NCBI GenBank assembly: GCA_019915135.1
Contig: JAHLMK010000015.1
Span: 248,001-312,000, forward strand
DNA: 64,000 nucleotides
Direction of reading: 5' to 3'
Source: Strobilurus pachycystidiatus
Taxonomy: Eukaryota; Basidiomycota; Agaricomycetes; Agaricales; Physalacriaceae
A program made the translations under genes and the position numbers. Position 1 is the first letter of the stretch; every line of letters begins with the position of its first letter. This document shows, one piece after another, positions 1 through 11,630 of the stretch. A model generated the notes under the pieces. The model ran no database searches. It was not told the origin of the DNA and was given only the letters and a program-made list of their open reading frames with translations.

Positions 1-340
1 ACGCGCTGCGGGATGGTTCAGCCTGGCAGCCAGAGTCGAAGGATCACATACGCCGCATGTTATCCCGGATACGCGCATAGCCTGCCTGGCGTTCATTACT
101 TTGCCTGCCAGTGCTCGTCTGGAGCCTCTAGATTTCCCACCATGCACTCATGGCTCATTCCACCCAACAACATATCCTCTAGATTGTTTCACAATCGGAA
201 ACACGACGAGGATTCACTCTTTCCGATGAGTCCTTCCTTCTCACTGCTAGTGATATGGGGACCAATCATGAGAATGATAACCGGTGCCACATGCACTCCT
301 CCTTTTGGACGCCTCGTTTCCCATGTCTGCTTTGGGACAA

Positions 341-408
341 TTGTGGCGACGCGTATCAAACGATCTGCGAAGGATATGTTATAAAACGCGTAAACTAGTG
401 AGCCACAA
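341..408 (+). promoter_or_regulatory. Shared inverted-repeat promoter of the membrane-protein family, copy 1
   Basis: TTGTGGC (341-347) and GCCACAA (402-408) form a perfect inverted repeat around a TATA box (TATAAAA, 380-386). The block CGCGTATCAAACGATCTGCG (350-369) follows the first arm. The ATG lies 42 nt after the second arm. The same layout occurs before the genes starting at 30257 (minus), 34081 (minus) and 36458 (plus). The second arm sits 16 nt past the TATA box, so it probably lies at or near the transcription start. The binding factor is unknown. Confidence 0.65.
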
Positions 409-449
409 TTCTAGCGACGCCTCATATCCCGCATTCAACATCACACAAC

Positions 450-1016
450 ATGAGCACTAGCACTACCGAGAAGAGCTTTCAGACTGCATGTCACTGCGCA
501 CTTCCACCCCCAGTCACGGCCCCTCCCGCCAGCGAGCCTTTCCACATCGATCTGAATGCAGGCTATGTCGTGCTATTCATGAATGTTGTTCTTGCTGGAA
601 CAGCCGTCGCCACAGTATCTCTCACCTTCGGGCACCTCATCCTCAGCCGCATCCCGTCCATCCACGACAAGACATACGGTGCTTCCGCCACAGCCGGTGC
701 AATTGGCGGAGCGATTGTGTCTGCCGCGCTCGTGTACCCCATCGTCGCGTTGCGTACGGGAGAGAAGTTTGCCGTCCATGGGACTGGGTGGGCCAAGTTT
801 GTCACGACGATCTCGTCCATTGTCGCTGCCGAGGCGTTGAACGGGCTGAGTGGGGCCGGAATTTTGCGGGCTTCTGCTTTTGGTGTTCATGGGCACGTTA
901 TGGGCGTTGGCTATGCAGCGGGGGCGGCAATTCTCGGTGGATTAGCCACCGTCCTAATCGTGGCCATGTTGCTGGTGGTGTTAAGATCGGTGCCAGCGAT
1001 CACCTCAACCAACTGA
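450..1016 (+). CDS. Small multi-pass membrane protein, paralogue family member 1
   Basis: Intronless, 188 residues. The short N-terminal segment ends in the family motif CHCALPPPVT (residues about 15-24). It is followed by about four hydrophobic segments and the motifs DKTYGASATAGAIGG and VGYAAGAAILGG, which are shared with the proteins at 29700, 33563 and 36458. I recognise no named domain and assign no function; the hydrophobicity suggests an integral membrane protein. The ATG at 450 aligns with the start of the 36458 copy. The last ten codons (from about 984) and the stop codon lie inside a tRNA-derived repeat, so the native C-terminus, judged from the paralogues, has been replaced. Confidence 0.8.
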   Translation: MSTSTTEKSFQTACHCALPPPVTAPPASEPFHIDLNAGYVVLFMNVVLAGTAVATVSLTFGHLILSRIPSIHDKTYGASATAGAIGGAIVSAALVYPIVALRTGEKFAVHGTGWAKFVTTISSIVAAEALNGLSGAGILRASAFGVHGHVMGVGYAAGAAILGGLATVLIVAMLLVVLRSVPAITSTN

Positions 1017-1372
1017 GCCAAAAGGCCACTATGATCAGGTCGACTGATCATACCGCTGGCGCTATATATACCTGCTGTTCCTGGACCATGACAATACCTC
1101 CTCCTTAAGGTTCAGCGTCCCGATGAACAGAAGTATACATAGGCAGCCCCCAACTCCCGGGACGGTTCCATTGTCCCGGTTCCAGAGTTGTAAGCCAAGG
1201 GTTTAATCCGCCCTTAGTGGGGATTGAACCGGTGACCCTCTTGGGACCTGATCATACTGTTAAGATCGGTGCCAGCGATCACCTCAACCAACTGAGCCAA
1301 AAGGCCACTATGATCAGGTCGACTGATCATACCGCTGGCGCTATATATACCTGCTGTTCCTGGACCATGACA
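979..1372 (-). repeat. tRNA-derived SINE-like element, partly duplicated
   Basis: On the minus strand there is an A box (TGGCTCAGTTGG, complement of 1288-1299) followed by a B box (GGTTCAATCCC, complement of 1220-1230), the internal Pol III promoter order of a tRNA or SINE. A 115-bp block is repeated exactly: 979-1093 equals 1258-1372, offset 279 bp. This fits a head-to-tail dimer whose second unit is cut short. The putative acceptor and T stems pair imperfectly and the anticodon region is expanded, so a working tRNA is unlikely. The 5' block carries a further A box at 1009-1020. No clear target-site duplication was found. Confidence 0.6.
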
Positions 1373-2450
1373 GTTCGAGAGTCGTACTATCATTGACTAT
1401 GCTGAGATGATGGCCTTCCACTGATGTTCCAGTAGTGTCCGGGCACCAGGTTGAGGGTGGATTCATTCAAATTTGACTTGGCAATGACATAGTTTTTCTG
1501 ATTGTATGCTACGAGGGATGGCATCATGTCGGTCTCTTCACCCAGAGAGGTATGTTGCAGACCGTGGCCTTGAGACAGTGTGTCACATTTTATTGCTAGT
1601 TGTCGGAGGAGCATGCACTAAGCAAGCACTTGAGAATGGATCTCATTTGTTCTGTATGCAACTCGACTCTCATGAGCCTTGAGCCAGGTAAGGCGGGCGG
1701 ATCGCGCGTCAAAAGCCGCAGCCAAACAAACAAGACCGGCAAGTTTTGCCAGTCGCTATAACGCCCTAGAAAAGTGAATAAGGTTTGGACAAAAGGGGAA
1801 TGAAAGGTCGGATGAGATTAGATTAGATATTGCTAGCATTGGTCATAGTAATTAGCATGTATAATCCGCCACAGTAATCAGCAATGTGAATGTGTTCGCT
1901 TTTCTGGGCGTTATAGCGAGTGGGAAGGAGTCTGCCTCGAGCGTGGATATCAATATGCTAAGTATTACTTTAAAGTATGATGTGATCGAATGAGAAGCTG
2001 TCTACACATGCGGACGGGTGTCTACAGGCGCCGCCAAGCATTGCCAAGCAGCGGCATGGCGGCAGTGGCGGCGTCAGGAGCCACCACTGGACTGCAATAG
2101 TCGCAACGGGGCCGGCACATGGAGGTAGACTCGCTACCAGCCGCTTGATCGCGCCGAACAGTCCGACGGCATGATGTTTGGCTATCAATTGTTTGACGTG
2201 TTTGGTTTGTTTGGTTGGGGTGGGGGTTCGGGCGATCTAGCGACTGGGATGGTTCGGCCTCCTTTTGGCAGGAGCGCCTTGACCCAAGTTTGAACTTAGC
2301 GAAATTTCGCTCTAGGTGCCCGATCGCGTTTTCAGATTCTCAAATTATAGCTTCCTCACACAAAGTAGAGACAAAAAAATGCGAGAATATATTATAGTGC
2401 ATGTGTATGAGATATAAACAGGTCCAAGAAGGAGAAAATTCAGCGAAAAT
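1373..2450. other. Intergenic, no supported gene
   Basis: Only short ORFs without recognisable motifs. It lies between the SINE and the 3' end of the helicase remnant. No tRNA, snRNA or repeat was recognised. Confidence 0.5.
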
Positions 2451-4168
2451 TCAAGATGAGGGCGGATATTGTGATTGGGGTGGGGGTGCAGGTGGGTATG
2501 AGTAGGGATACACAGCTGAAAATGTCATAGATGGTGTCCGAGATGGTGTAGATGCTGGTGTGAGGTACCCTTGGGGTGGGTATGGCGTGTGGGGATAGGG
2601 AGGGCCATAGTAATATCCGGGTTGGGTGTGGAAGTAGGCAGGATGTTGATGATATCCCGAGTGCATGCCAACAAAGTGAGTCGGCGTCGTCAGATACCGC
2701 GTCGAAGCAGCTGGGGTTGGTGTTGAAGGCAGGGTAGATGGTGGATGAGAGACAAGGCCTCGAGGCAGCGTCCCCATTTGGGCGCCGCCTTGTCCCCGCG
2801 ATGTTGATGAACTCGGAGTCGATGGCCCTTGACTCCTTCCCACCACAACATCGGCGCTTAGTGTCCTAGTTCTGACCGCGGTCGACATCTGTCCCACTGA
2901 CTGAGTAGGACCAACCTGTCCTGATCGAGGTCGCGTTGCCGCTCTGTTCGAATCCGGCGCATCCTCAGCAGGCCGTTTCTTGGTCGTCCTCGATTTCTTT
3001 GGCAGAGGAACAAATGGTATGGCCAAATCCTTCAGGCAACGGAAGAGCTCGTCGCCATACTCGGATAGCCACAACCATTGCCCCGCGAGAGCACAATCCA
3101 AAATGGCGCGCGTCTTGATTGACCCCACGGACGATAGCGTGTTAACAAGGTTGTCGCTCAAGATACCTTCGGCGGAGAATAGAGCGCGCGGAAAGTCGCG
3201 ATTCTTGACAGTGGCACGCCATTCATTCAACGCGTCTTGTGCCAAACTTGACGGACTCCCTTTTTTAAGACCACCCCGACGGGACGGCACCTTGTAATAC
3301 CCTGGGCGCACGGCGTCGAGAAGCTCGGGACAGCAAAGGTCACAGCATGGGACAATGGGGTCTACCATCGGTGAGTAAAAGTTCAAGAAGCTCGACGGAA
3401 GACTCACTGATATCCTTGTTCTGGAAGACCTCCTTCAACACCCCACGACGACACAGCCCGGTCTGAGCGAGCACCTTGATGCCCTCGTCCACCTCGTTCG
3501 GATCAAGTTTCGGCTGGTCCTTGACAAGGACCGCATCGTCACGACCACCGGCATGAGACCCTCGTTTAACACCGCGCGCAATAGCTCGCGCCTTTGCGCC
3601 TCGTTTTGCAGCAGCGGGAGTGGGCTCCTTCTTTTTTCTTCCTCGTTTCTTCTTCTGATTGACTTCCTCAGGTGATTTTATTGTATTGAGATCCTCGCTG
3701 TAGATCGATTTCTCGACGAGAAGCACGGCTCGACCCTTCGTACCAGCACCTCGTGCTGCTCGACCGGCTCGCTGAACAAAAGATGAAACAGAGCCGGGAA
3801 GCTTCCACTGGACGACAAGCTCGATATTGGGGATATTGCAGCCCTAAATGGCGGTGAGTTGATCCATCTATTCATTTACTGATGTGAAGACTGACCATCC
3901 CAGCAGCGTCGGTGCAGATCAGGACACGGATGACGCCCTCGCGTACTAGACGCATTGCCTCATTCCGATATGCCTGAGAGTAGGCGGCATTGAATGGACG
4001 AATGATCCCACTGTTGCGCGAAAGCCGATTCGTCCCATTCCTCCTCCCCGAGCTGGGGCTGGAGTGTTTGTAGCGATGCGTGCACAGCGGTGGCACATTT
4101 TGCGTCAAACTCCTGTTCAGAGTAGGCAGGCGGCGGTGATGATGGGATGTTTGACTGCATGGATTCAA
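2451..4168 (-). pseudogene. RecQ-like superfamily-2 helicase remnant, 5'-truncated
   Basis: Reading leftwards, 3896-4168 encodes the end of a helicase C-terminal domain: FNAAYSQAYR, then IRVLICTDAAGM (motif V). A 52-nt intron (3844-3895) follows. Exon 3408-3843 gives GCNIPNIELVVQWKLPGS and the motif VI-like QRAGRAARG, then a basic KKRGRKKK stretch. A second, 46-nt intron (3362-3407) leads to 2451-3361 with the zinc-like motif CCDLCCPELL and a Pro/Ser/Tyr-rich tail. The reading phases join across both introns. No Walker A, DEAH box or RecA-1 domain lies upstream, and the frame breaks near 4010-4168. The gene therefore lacks its ATPase half and is probably dead or a domesticated C-terminal fragment. 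Confidence 0.6.
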
Positions 4169-4259
4169 CAGTCAGAGTGGTGGTATTCAAAAGACTAGAG
4201 CTCGAGGGAAACGCCAACAACGCGGAGATTAAGCGCCAGTTACGGCATAAGCAAATCAC

Positions 4260-7200
4260 TGCTGCGTTCGGTTTGGGAGGTCGATGTTGCTAGTAAGGGC
4301 TAAGGAACCGCGATTGACCAAAGCCTTATCATCGTGATATCAACGCGAGGAGCTGTCAAAGACGAGTTAAAAGTACGGGTTCAATTTGGGATAGCCATCT
4401 TTCAATTCACTGCCTGGACAGGCTTTGAAGTGGTGCAGTGAGGTAAGCTATTCGCATCCTTCACGATTGTGATAGCTGCAAAAGAAAAGTAGAAGCGGAC
4501 AAGACATCGAGGTTTTCCGACATTGCCATTCTGCGTTGCGGAGTGCGAATCGTCAAAAAGGACATTCGAACGAGCGTACACTCCTACAGTCCCACATACC
4601 GCGGGACCCTCTTTGAATTGGTGACCTTACACGTACTAAGAGTCAGATCCTCCTAGGCGCACATAAGTTCGCCATTTGCTTCGAAGGCTAGAGTATAAGA
4701 TCGTAATCGTTGCGTAACTGAGGGGTTGCTTTCATGCGCTGTACATGGACCACAGATACAGAGACCCCGAACTTGATGCTTGTGGGTTTGTGTAATCTTC
4801 TCTGTTGACGAAGAACGACGTCAGTCGAAGGGGGGAGGACATTCTGAAGAGACCGACCGTTTGACTTTGCAACGACGTTTCGTGGTGTACGCCGTTGGTA
4901 TTTGCGGCAGGACGTATATGGGTAGCAAGCGTCGCATCCGCAAATGAAATCCGGACAGTGACCATCGATATTGGCCGAAGAGTTGCATCACAGCGTCTGT
5001 CCTCGCTCCTCTTCGCCTTCCTTGGTGGATGTGTCGGTAGTCTCCATTGAGCGCGACGCGTGCAGGCAAAGATTGGCATTCGTCCGTTCAAAAAACGTCT
5101 GAGGGAGAGGCAGAGGGATGAGTCGATGACCTGTCCGATGATATTTGTGGCTTCACTTTCGCCAAGAGTCCTGGGCGGCTTCGAAGGAAAACATGCGGTT
5201 TACTAGCGTCGAGGTCAGTGCTGAGCGAAGACTCAAGGCATAAAGATTGCGCACCAACGACGACGCGTCGGCTCGGTTTAGTACAGCAGCAAGGCAGCGA
5301 CAATTCCTCAGTCCACTGTGGGCGACGAGCAATAGAAGCAAGACATCGTGTGTGTGACGGTGAAAGACAGGTGAAAGATGAAGCCAAGCTAGGACCGATG
5401 CCAAGCTGCAGCGGACCGGGGCTATAGGACCGATGTTTCCTCTTACCGTCACTGGCATCTCCAAAGCATGAACCATGAATGCAAGCAACATCTCTTTGCT
5501 CGTGCACTTTCGGTGTTCCTCCATTCGGTTCTATCTCTGCCTTCGTCGTCGACGTGGATCCTTCGAATGTCTATCACTTTCAAGCCTGAGTCGCGTCCTA
5601 ACGCTGCTGCACACTTCCTTCCTCCTCATCATGATATGAGCCGCAACTCCTGCGTCAGCCCAGCCGTATTGGTTCAACATCTTTGCTGTGGATCGAATGT
5701 ACAACCAGAGAGCTTGAAGCCCAATTCTCACGTAGGTGATGACTGTTCCCCAACATTCTCAATCTAGTGATTAATCTACGCGTTCAGTCTACGACCGGAC
5801 AACCTACATTTTTCGCTACTGGAATGACTTCCAACATATTCTCCTCAGCACCATTCACACTCCAAGGTCGTTCGCTGCTGAAGCCCAGGGCAGCCCTCGT
5901 GCGTTACATGGATCAATTCCTGACCATCTTCTATCCTCTAAGGAAGATTAGCCCATTGTATGTGATGTGCTTGTCTGTGTGTAAGTTGCTTACAGAAGTC
6001 GCACAAACAGTCAAATTTTTGCTCGTAACTTGAAGCTCATCAGACCATTTCGAGCAATCCAGACTGTCTTGGACAGTTCATCATCCATCAATACCAGCGT
6101 CGCGCTTTGAATTTCGAGAACTGCGCGTCCACATCAATGCCTGATCGCGCTGACTTCCGAACACAGACTTTACCCAAAGCGCACGCACTCTTGCTCCGGC
6201 ACGAAGCTTCAGATTTGCAGGGCTACATGACGAAATTATCCCCAGCAACCCAGCAGACACCCGAGGACGACACTGGCAGCATAGTCTCCCTGACACGAAA
6301 CCAGTTATAGAAATCTCGGCCACGCCTTGCGCCACCGTGTATCAGCTGCGCGCCCGTGATGATAACGAATCGACATTGATAGATACGACAAGTCCTTGAC
6401 GACATTGTCAGCTCAACTAGGACGTGTGTGGATTGACTCGGACTCTCGGACTCCCCATTTCCCACATTGACAGTATCACGGATCTAGTCGGCCCTATTAA
6501 TGCATCAGTGCTGCTACATTCCCGGGTATGTGAGTGCGATATTCGTGGAATTGGGAGTATGAAGTCGGGAGGAAAGATGGGAGTGTCTTGGCTTCCTGGG
6601 AATCGCCACTCGGCCAGTGTCATAACCGTGCCATTGCGTAAGTGGACCTGTGCCGCCCTCGAACATCCATCATGTCATTCATTGTCTTGAACAGAAGAGA
6701 ATAGTGAGCTGATCATGACGCTGGATCTTTTTTCGTCTGTCTCCTTGTGCGCTGCTCGGTCCGTCCGGTGGGTCTGCAGTTGTTCCTCCTGAACTTCGGC
6801 GGTTCTAGGCGTCCACCTGGCTGCATGCTGAGCGCTGAGCTCCAGGTGTCGGAGAGAGCCATACACCTGACTGATCCTCTGATCTTGATGTTGTCTCACG
6901 GTTTATTCGTACGTACTGATTAAGAGATGGTTATGGAACACGGTGGCATTCCCTATATCAATCAATGGCTAGCTATGGCTGGTGCCTTGTAGACCGGATG
7001 TGATCAGCAGCGGATGGAAATTGGGGAGGATTTTCTTGACTAAGTATCTGAGTCTTGTTCCATTTGCTTTTAGCGCCACGATATACATGTGCATTTGCCA
7101 TAGAGACCACGCTGCACGACGTTGGTTGCCTCGCTGAGTGAGTTCGAACCTGTGCCTGTAGAATTTCGAAGGGAAGTCCGAAACGGGAAAGGCCGAGCAG

Positions 7201-7317
7201 CGCACAGCTGTGCAGGTGCTGCTTTCGGATTTTTGATCATTTACCACAACCACACCTCCATCGCCGGCGACGAAGACTTGAACCTAGAGGCTGGCAGCCT
7301 CCAGGAGATGACTGGCA
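4260..7317. other. 3-kb region with no supported gene
   Basis: Many short overlapping ORFs on both strands (for example 5088-5507 and 5153-5524, minus) show no motif and no phase-consistent spliced model. It may hold decayed coding or transposon sequence. The last few hundred bases should contain the IRE1 promoter, but I see no clear TATA box. Confidence 0.45.
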
Positions 7318-10300
7318 ATGCTGCCCACACTCTACCTCGCCATTTGCCTGCTCCCCATTGCGGCCGTCTTTGCGGAAATCATCACCGCTCGTAGACAGGA
7401 ACTCGCCCGTCCGAGCCAGTATCACGCCTACGGCAATCCTCCCCCCGCAAAGCACGACCAAGGCATCCCCGACAATGACGCACAGCTGCTCGACATTGTG
7501 CTGGTCGCCTCCGTCGACGGCAAGTTCCATGCCATGAACCGTCGATCTGGCCAGACGCTCTGGTCCATGTCCGCCTCCGCCTCGGCCTCGACGAGCCAGC
7601 ACGTCCCCTCCACCCTCGCGCCCCTTGTGCGCACCGTGCACAACGACCTCGATCCCGACCTCGTCGACGAGCACACCAACCAGGAGACATATGTTATCGA
7701 GCCCCAGTCAGGAGACATCTATGTCATGGCTACCCCATCGAGTCCCCTCCAGCGCTTCCCCTTCTCCATGGCCGAGCTTGTCGACATGTCGCCCTTCTCC
7801 TTTGCCGACTCCGAGGACCGCCGGGTATTCGTCGGCCGCAAGGAGACGTCGTTGCTGCTCGTCGAGCTGGAGACCGGACGGATAAAGGCGACCCTCAACT
7901 CGGAGTGTCCCTGGGACCCGTTCGAGGATTTTCAGGACGACGACGAGGTGGATCTGGACGAGCTCGAAGGCAGCAAGCCCCAGGTCCCACCGCCCACAGA
8001 AGTGTTCATCGGCCGTACCGGTGCGTTCTCCAGAATGAATCCGTTCATCGGCGCTAAAGCTAACAATTCTCTCGGCAGATTACCACATTTCCATCGTTTC
8101 ACGTCCCCTCAAAAACTCCGGCTCACCCCCGCCTCCCGTTCAGAATCTTTCTTTTTCCACGTACGGCCCGAATAACCAGGACAACGTGCTCCAGGCGGCG
8201 TATAGACGACCACAGGACGACGCCTACATCCAGGGCCTGCCCAACGGCCACATCATCTCTTTTAAAGCACAGTCCGAGTCTCATGTGTCCACTCAGAGTC
8301 CGTATTTGTGGGTACAGCAGTTCGCCAGTCCCATGTCAGTTCGAATTTCTGCCGAATTTCTTTCCGTCGTCTAATTATATATCACATGAACAGAGTCGCA
8401 GTGTTCGACGTCCTACAGAAACCGTCGGCGCACGCCCATGGCTCGCATACGTTCGTCCTTCTCCAGCCTCGTCCAGGTCTCCAAGAGCTGCTCCCGTCCC
8501 TGTCGTTGGACACCGCTCTTGACACTCTTCCGAACCACCAGTCCGCATATGTGGGAATGGTGCAAGAAACGGGAAGCCTATTTGCCTTGAGCCCTCTTCG
8601 CTACCCTCTCGTCGCCTTTGGAGGCAGTTACTCTCCTACCAGGCGCCAGATCGATTCGCTTCCCGTCCCCACCGCAGTCGACGACATTACTCGTGCCCGA
8701 AAAGAGGCGGAGAGGCAGCGTGAACGGGAACGCTTATACAACAGAGAGGGATGCGAGATGGAGAACGGAGAGGTGGTCACTGATAGACGGTGTCTGATCG
8801 GGATCCGTCCTTTGGAGGGCGGCGATGGGGAGGGCTCGGAGAGTCGGCTGAAGCGGTTGCTCAATGGGTCGCCGTCGTCGCATTATCCGCAGTTGCCTGG
8901 TGGGGAGGACGATAATGATACGAGCAGCAAAGGGAAGGCTGATTCTATCAGACGGCCGGACGACGATGTGCAACCGGGCAGAGGGTGGCTTTGGGATGCG
9001 GCGATCATCACCGTGCTTGGCGCTTTCACTGTCTGGTTCGGGGTGTCACTGGTGAAGGGACAGGGGTCTTCGACTGCTGCTGCGGCTGCTGCTGTCGTGC
9101 CCATCACGGAGGCAGTACAGTTCATCGCTGAGCGGACAAACCTCGAGGATAATGCGCTTCCAGTTCCAGAAGCCGTTCCGCTTGGCCCGCCCACCCCTGC
9201 AAGCCCCGTGTTTGCTCTTCCTGAGATCAATTCCGCCCAGTTGGATGTCCCACTTTCACCACCATCGACTCTCGAGGATAGTGATAAGGAAGGAGAACCG
9301 GATCCTGCAGCGACGCCTGGAAAGAAGAAGGCTCGGCGCGGTGGAAGGGGAGGGAAGAAGAAAAAGGGAGGTGCGGCTGCTCCTTCTGTTGTTGAGACAG
9401 ACGATGAGAGGAAGGGAGACTTTGTCGTCGTCGATTCACCCTCGCCCGGCCTGACACCAACGCCTTCCTCTTTGGTTTTGGAGACCAAGGTCCCTGTTGC
9501 TCCGACACCTTCATTGGTTGTTTCGGAGACAGTACTAGGTTCGTGGTTGCATTCTATCTTTGATCGATTATCCAAGGTTAACATGACTTCAAGGCTTTGG
9601 CTCTCATGGAACGGTAGTCTTCCAAGGATCGCTTCAAGGCCGCTCTGTTGCCGTGAAGCGTCTTCTTCAAGACTTTGTCACACTAGCTGCCCGCGAGGTC
9701 AGCATTCTCCAGGAAAGCGACGATCATCCGAACGTCATTCGCTACTACTACCAAGAGTCACACTCCAACTTCCTCTACATTGCACTAGAACTGTGCCCCG
9801 CCTCCCTCGCCGACATCGTAGAAAACCCAGACAGAGACCAGTGGCGGGACGTTGCCATAGCTTTCGATCCGAAGAAGGCTCTGCGGCAGATCACAAGCGG
9901 GTTGCGCCACCTGCACGCGCTGAAGCTCGTCCATCGGGACATCAAGCCGCAGAACATCCTCGTGTCGGACAAAGGGAAGATGCTGATATCGGACTTTGGG
10001 CTGTGCAAGAAGCTGGATGTGGATCAGACGAGCTTCTTGCCGACAGCGCATGGGGCGATGGCGGCGGGGACGGTGGGATGGCGGGCGCCGGAGATCTTGA
10101 GGGGCGATGTGAAGCTTGATGAGCTTGGTGGGGATGACAGCTCTACTGGGTCCTCGAGGGGGAGCACGGGCACTGTCACGGGCGGCACGGCGACGCTAAC
10201 CAGGCTGACCAAGTCCGTGGACATCTTCGCTCTTGGGTGTCTTTTCTACTATGTTCTGTCGAATGGGGGCCATCCGTTCGGTGATAGGTTCTCTCGAGAG

Positions 10301-10981
10301 ATGAATATTCTGAAGAACGAGAAGAACCTGGAGGCGTTGGAGAGGTTTGGGGAGGAGGGAAGTGAGGCAGCGCATTTGATTGAGCGAATGCTCAACCCCG
10401 AGGCGCATGGCAGGTGTGTTTGCTTATTTTGCTATCTGCTTTGTTGGTCAAATGTGTGTATTAATTCTTTCCTCTCAGACCGGATACGACGACGTGTCTG
10501 GTGCACCCGTTCTTCTGGGACCCAGGACGGCGGCTCAACTTCCTCCAAGACGCCTCGGATCGGTTCGAGGTAATGTGTCGGGACCCGCGCGATGCGAACC
10601 TTGTAACACTAGAAAAAGACGCTCTGGGCGTCGTCGGGAACGACTGGCAGACACGGCTGGACAAAACATTCATCGAGAATCTGGGCAAGTTTAGGAAGTA
10701 TGATGGCAAGTCGGTGCAAGATCTCTTGAGGGCTTTGCGGAATAAGGTTCGTTTTTTTTACTTCAGGGCGAGGCACTCTAACGTCCACATTTGTGCAGAA
10801 ACACCATTACCAGGACTTACCGGACAACGTGAAGCGGCATCTTGGTTCTATGCCTGAGGGCTACCTGTCATACTTCACGAGACGGTACCCACGGCTTATT
10901 CTTCACGTGCATCGGGTCGTTGGTGAGACAAGTCTACGGACAGAGTCTATGTTTAGGACATACTACGAGCTCGCTGACTAG
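7318..10981 (+). CDS. IRE1: IRE1, ER stress sensor kinase/endoribonuclease
   Basis: Ire1 senses unfolded protein in the ER lumen, oligomerises, trans-phosphorylates and cleaves RNA, starting the unfolded-protein response. Exons: 7318-8020, 8079-8334, 8394-9538, 9594-10413, 10479-10746, 10799-10981. Phases agree and give 1124 residues. A signal peptide (MLPTLYLAICLLPIAAVFA) leads to a luminal domain with LLDIVLVASVDGKFHAMNR and repeated DIYVM/VFVGRKE beta-propeller-like strands. One transmembrane helix (AAIITVLGAFTVWFGVSLV) lies near residue 522. A linker holds the basic motif KKKARRGGRGGKKKKGG. The kinase begins near residue 698 with LGFGSHGTVVFQG, VAVKR, HRDIKPQNIL, DFG and GTVGWRAPEIL. The C-terminal KEN RNase domain (WQTRLDKTFIENLGKFR...HHYQDLP...YLSYFTRRYP) ends the protein. 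All kinase catalytic residues are present. Confidence 0.95.
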
Positions 10982-11630
10982 TACTGATTTCTCCTCACTT
11001 CTATATGCTAAATCTCGCTATCGGCTATCATGTTATGCTCTTGCATGGATCACACATATCTTACATATAAATGCATCACCTACTTACTTATTCATCTGTA
11101 TTTTTGTAACTGTTAGCTACCTATGTCTTATTGGGAAGGGTCTTATCTGAATCGGTGATAAGTTCGAAATCGCGCGATGCAAACGCCTCTTTTTCGGTTA
11201 TGTATAGGTGTGTCCAAAAATACTACATGCCAAGTCGCCAAACGGTTAATATTATTGTGACTGCGGGAGGTGGTCTGGACATACAAATCGTATGTTTTGC
11301 TCATACTCTCATGTCGAAGTTCGACGGCGCACGTCCCAGGCTGTGCTTCTGTAATCTGCTCGCCGTCTGTATACCCAGGCTAGTGCATGGTGCGACTATT
11401 GATCCGGAGGGATTTTCCCATGGACGAATGAATGCTCTTTCGGCTACTTCTCACTCAACGTACTGCCGAAACTCATGCGGAGAATGAGCCGGCGCACCAA
11501 GCAGCTGTCTTGACTCGTCATCTGACACCGTACAGCAATATCGTACTTCTCATAAGCTCCGCAGTGGGCCCGTTTGCAGTTCTGAATGTCGTTCTAGCCC
11601 TAGCTCCAATCGCCTGTCTGCTCTTATGAA
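10982..11630. other. IRE1 3' flank and intergenic region
   Basis: AT-richer sequence after the IRE1 stop. A short ORF at 11131-11487 has no recognisable features. No repeat or RNA gene was seen. Confidence 0.5.

Noticed and set aside
488..1108. 206-codon ORF overlapping the first membrane-protein gene
   Set aside because: It is a shifted-frame shadow of the real gene, which has paralogue support.
1220..1299. Functional tRNA gene on the minus strand
   Set aside because: A and B boxes are good, but acceptor and T stems mismatch and the arm between them is too long. The partial duplication fits a SINE better.
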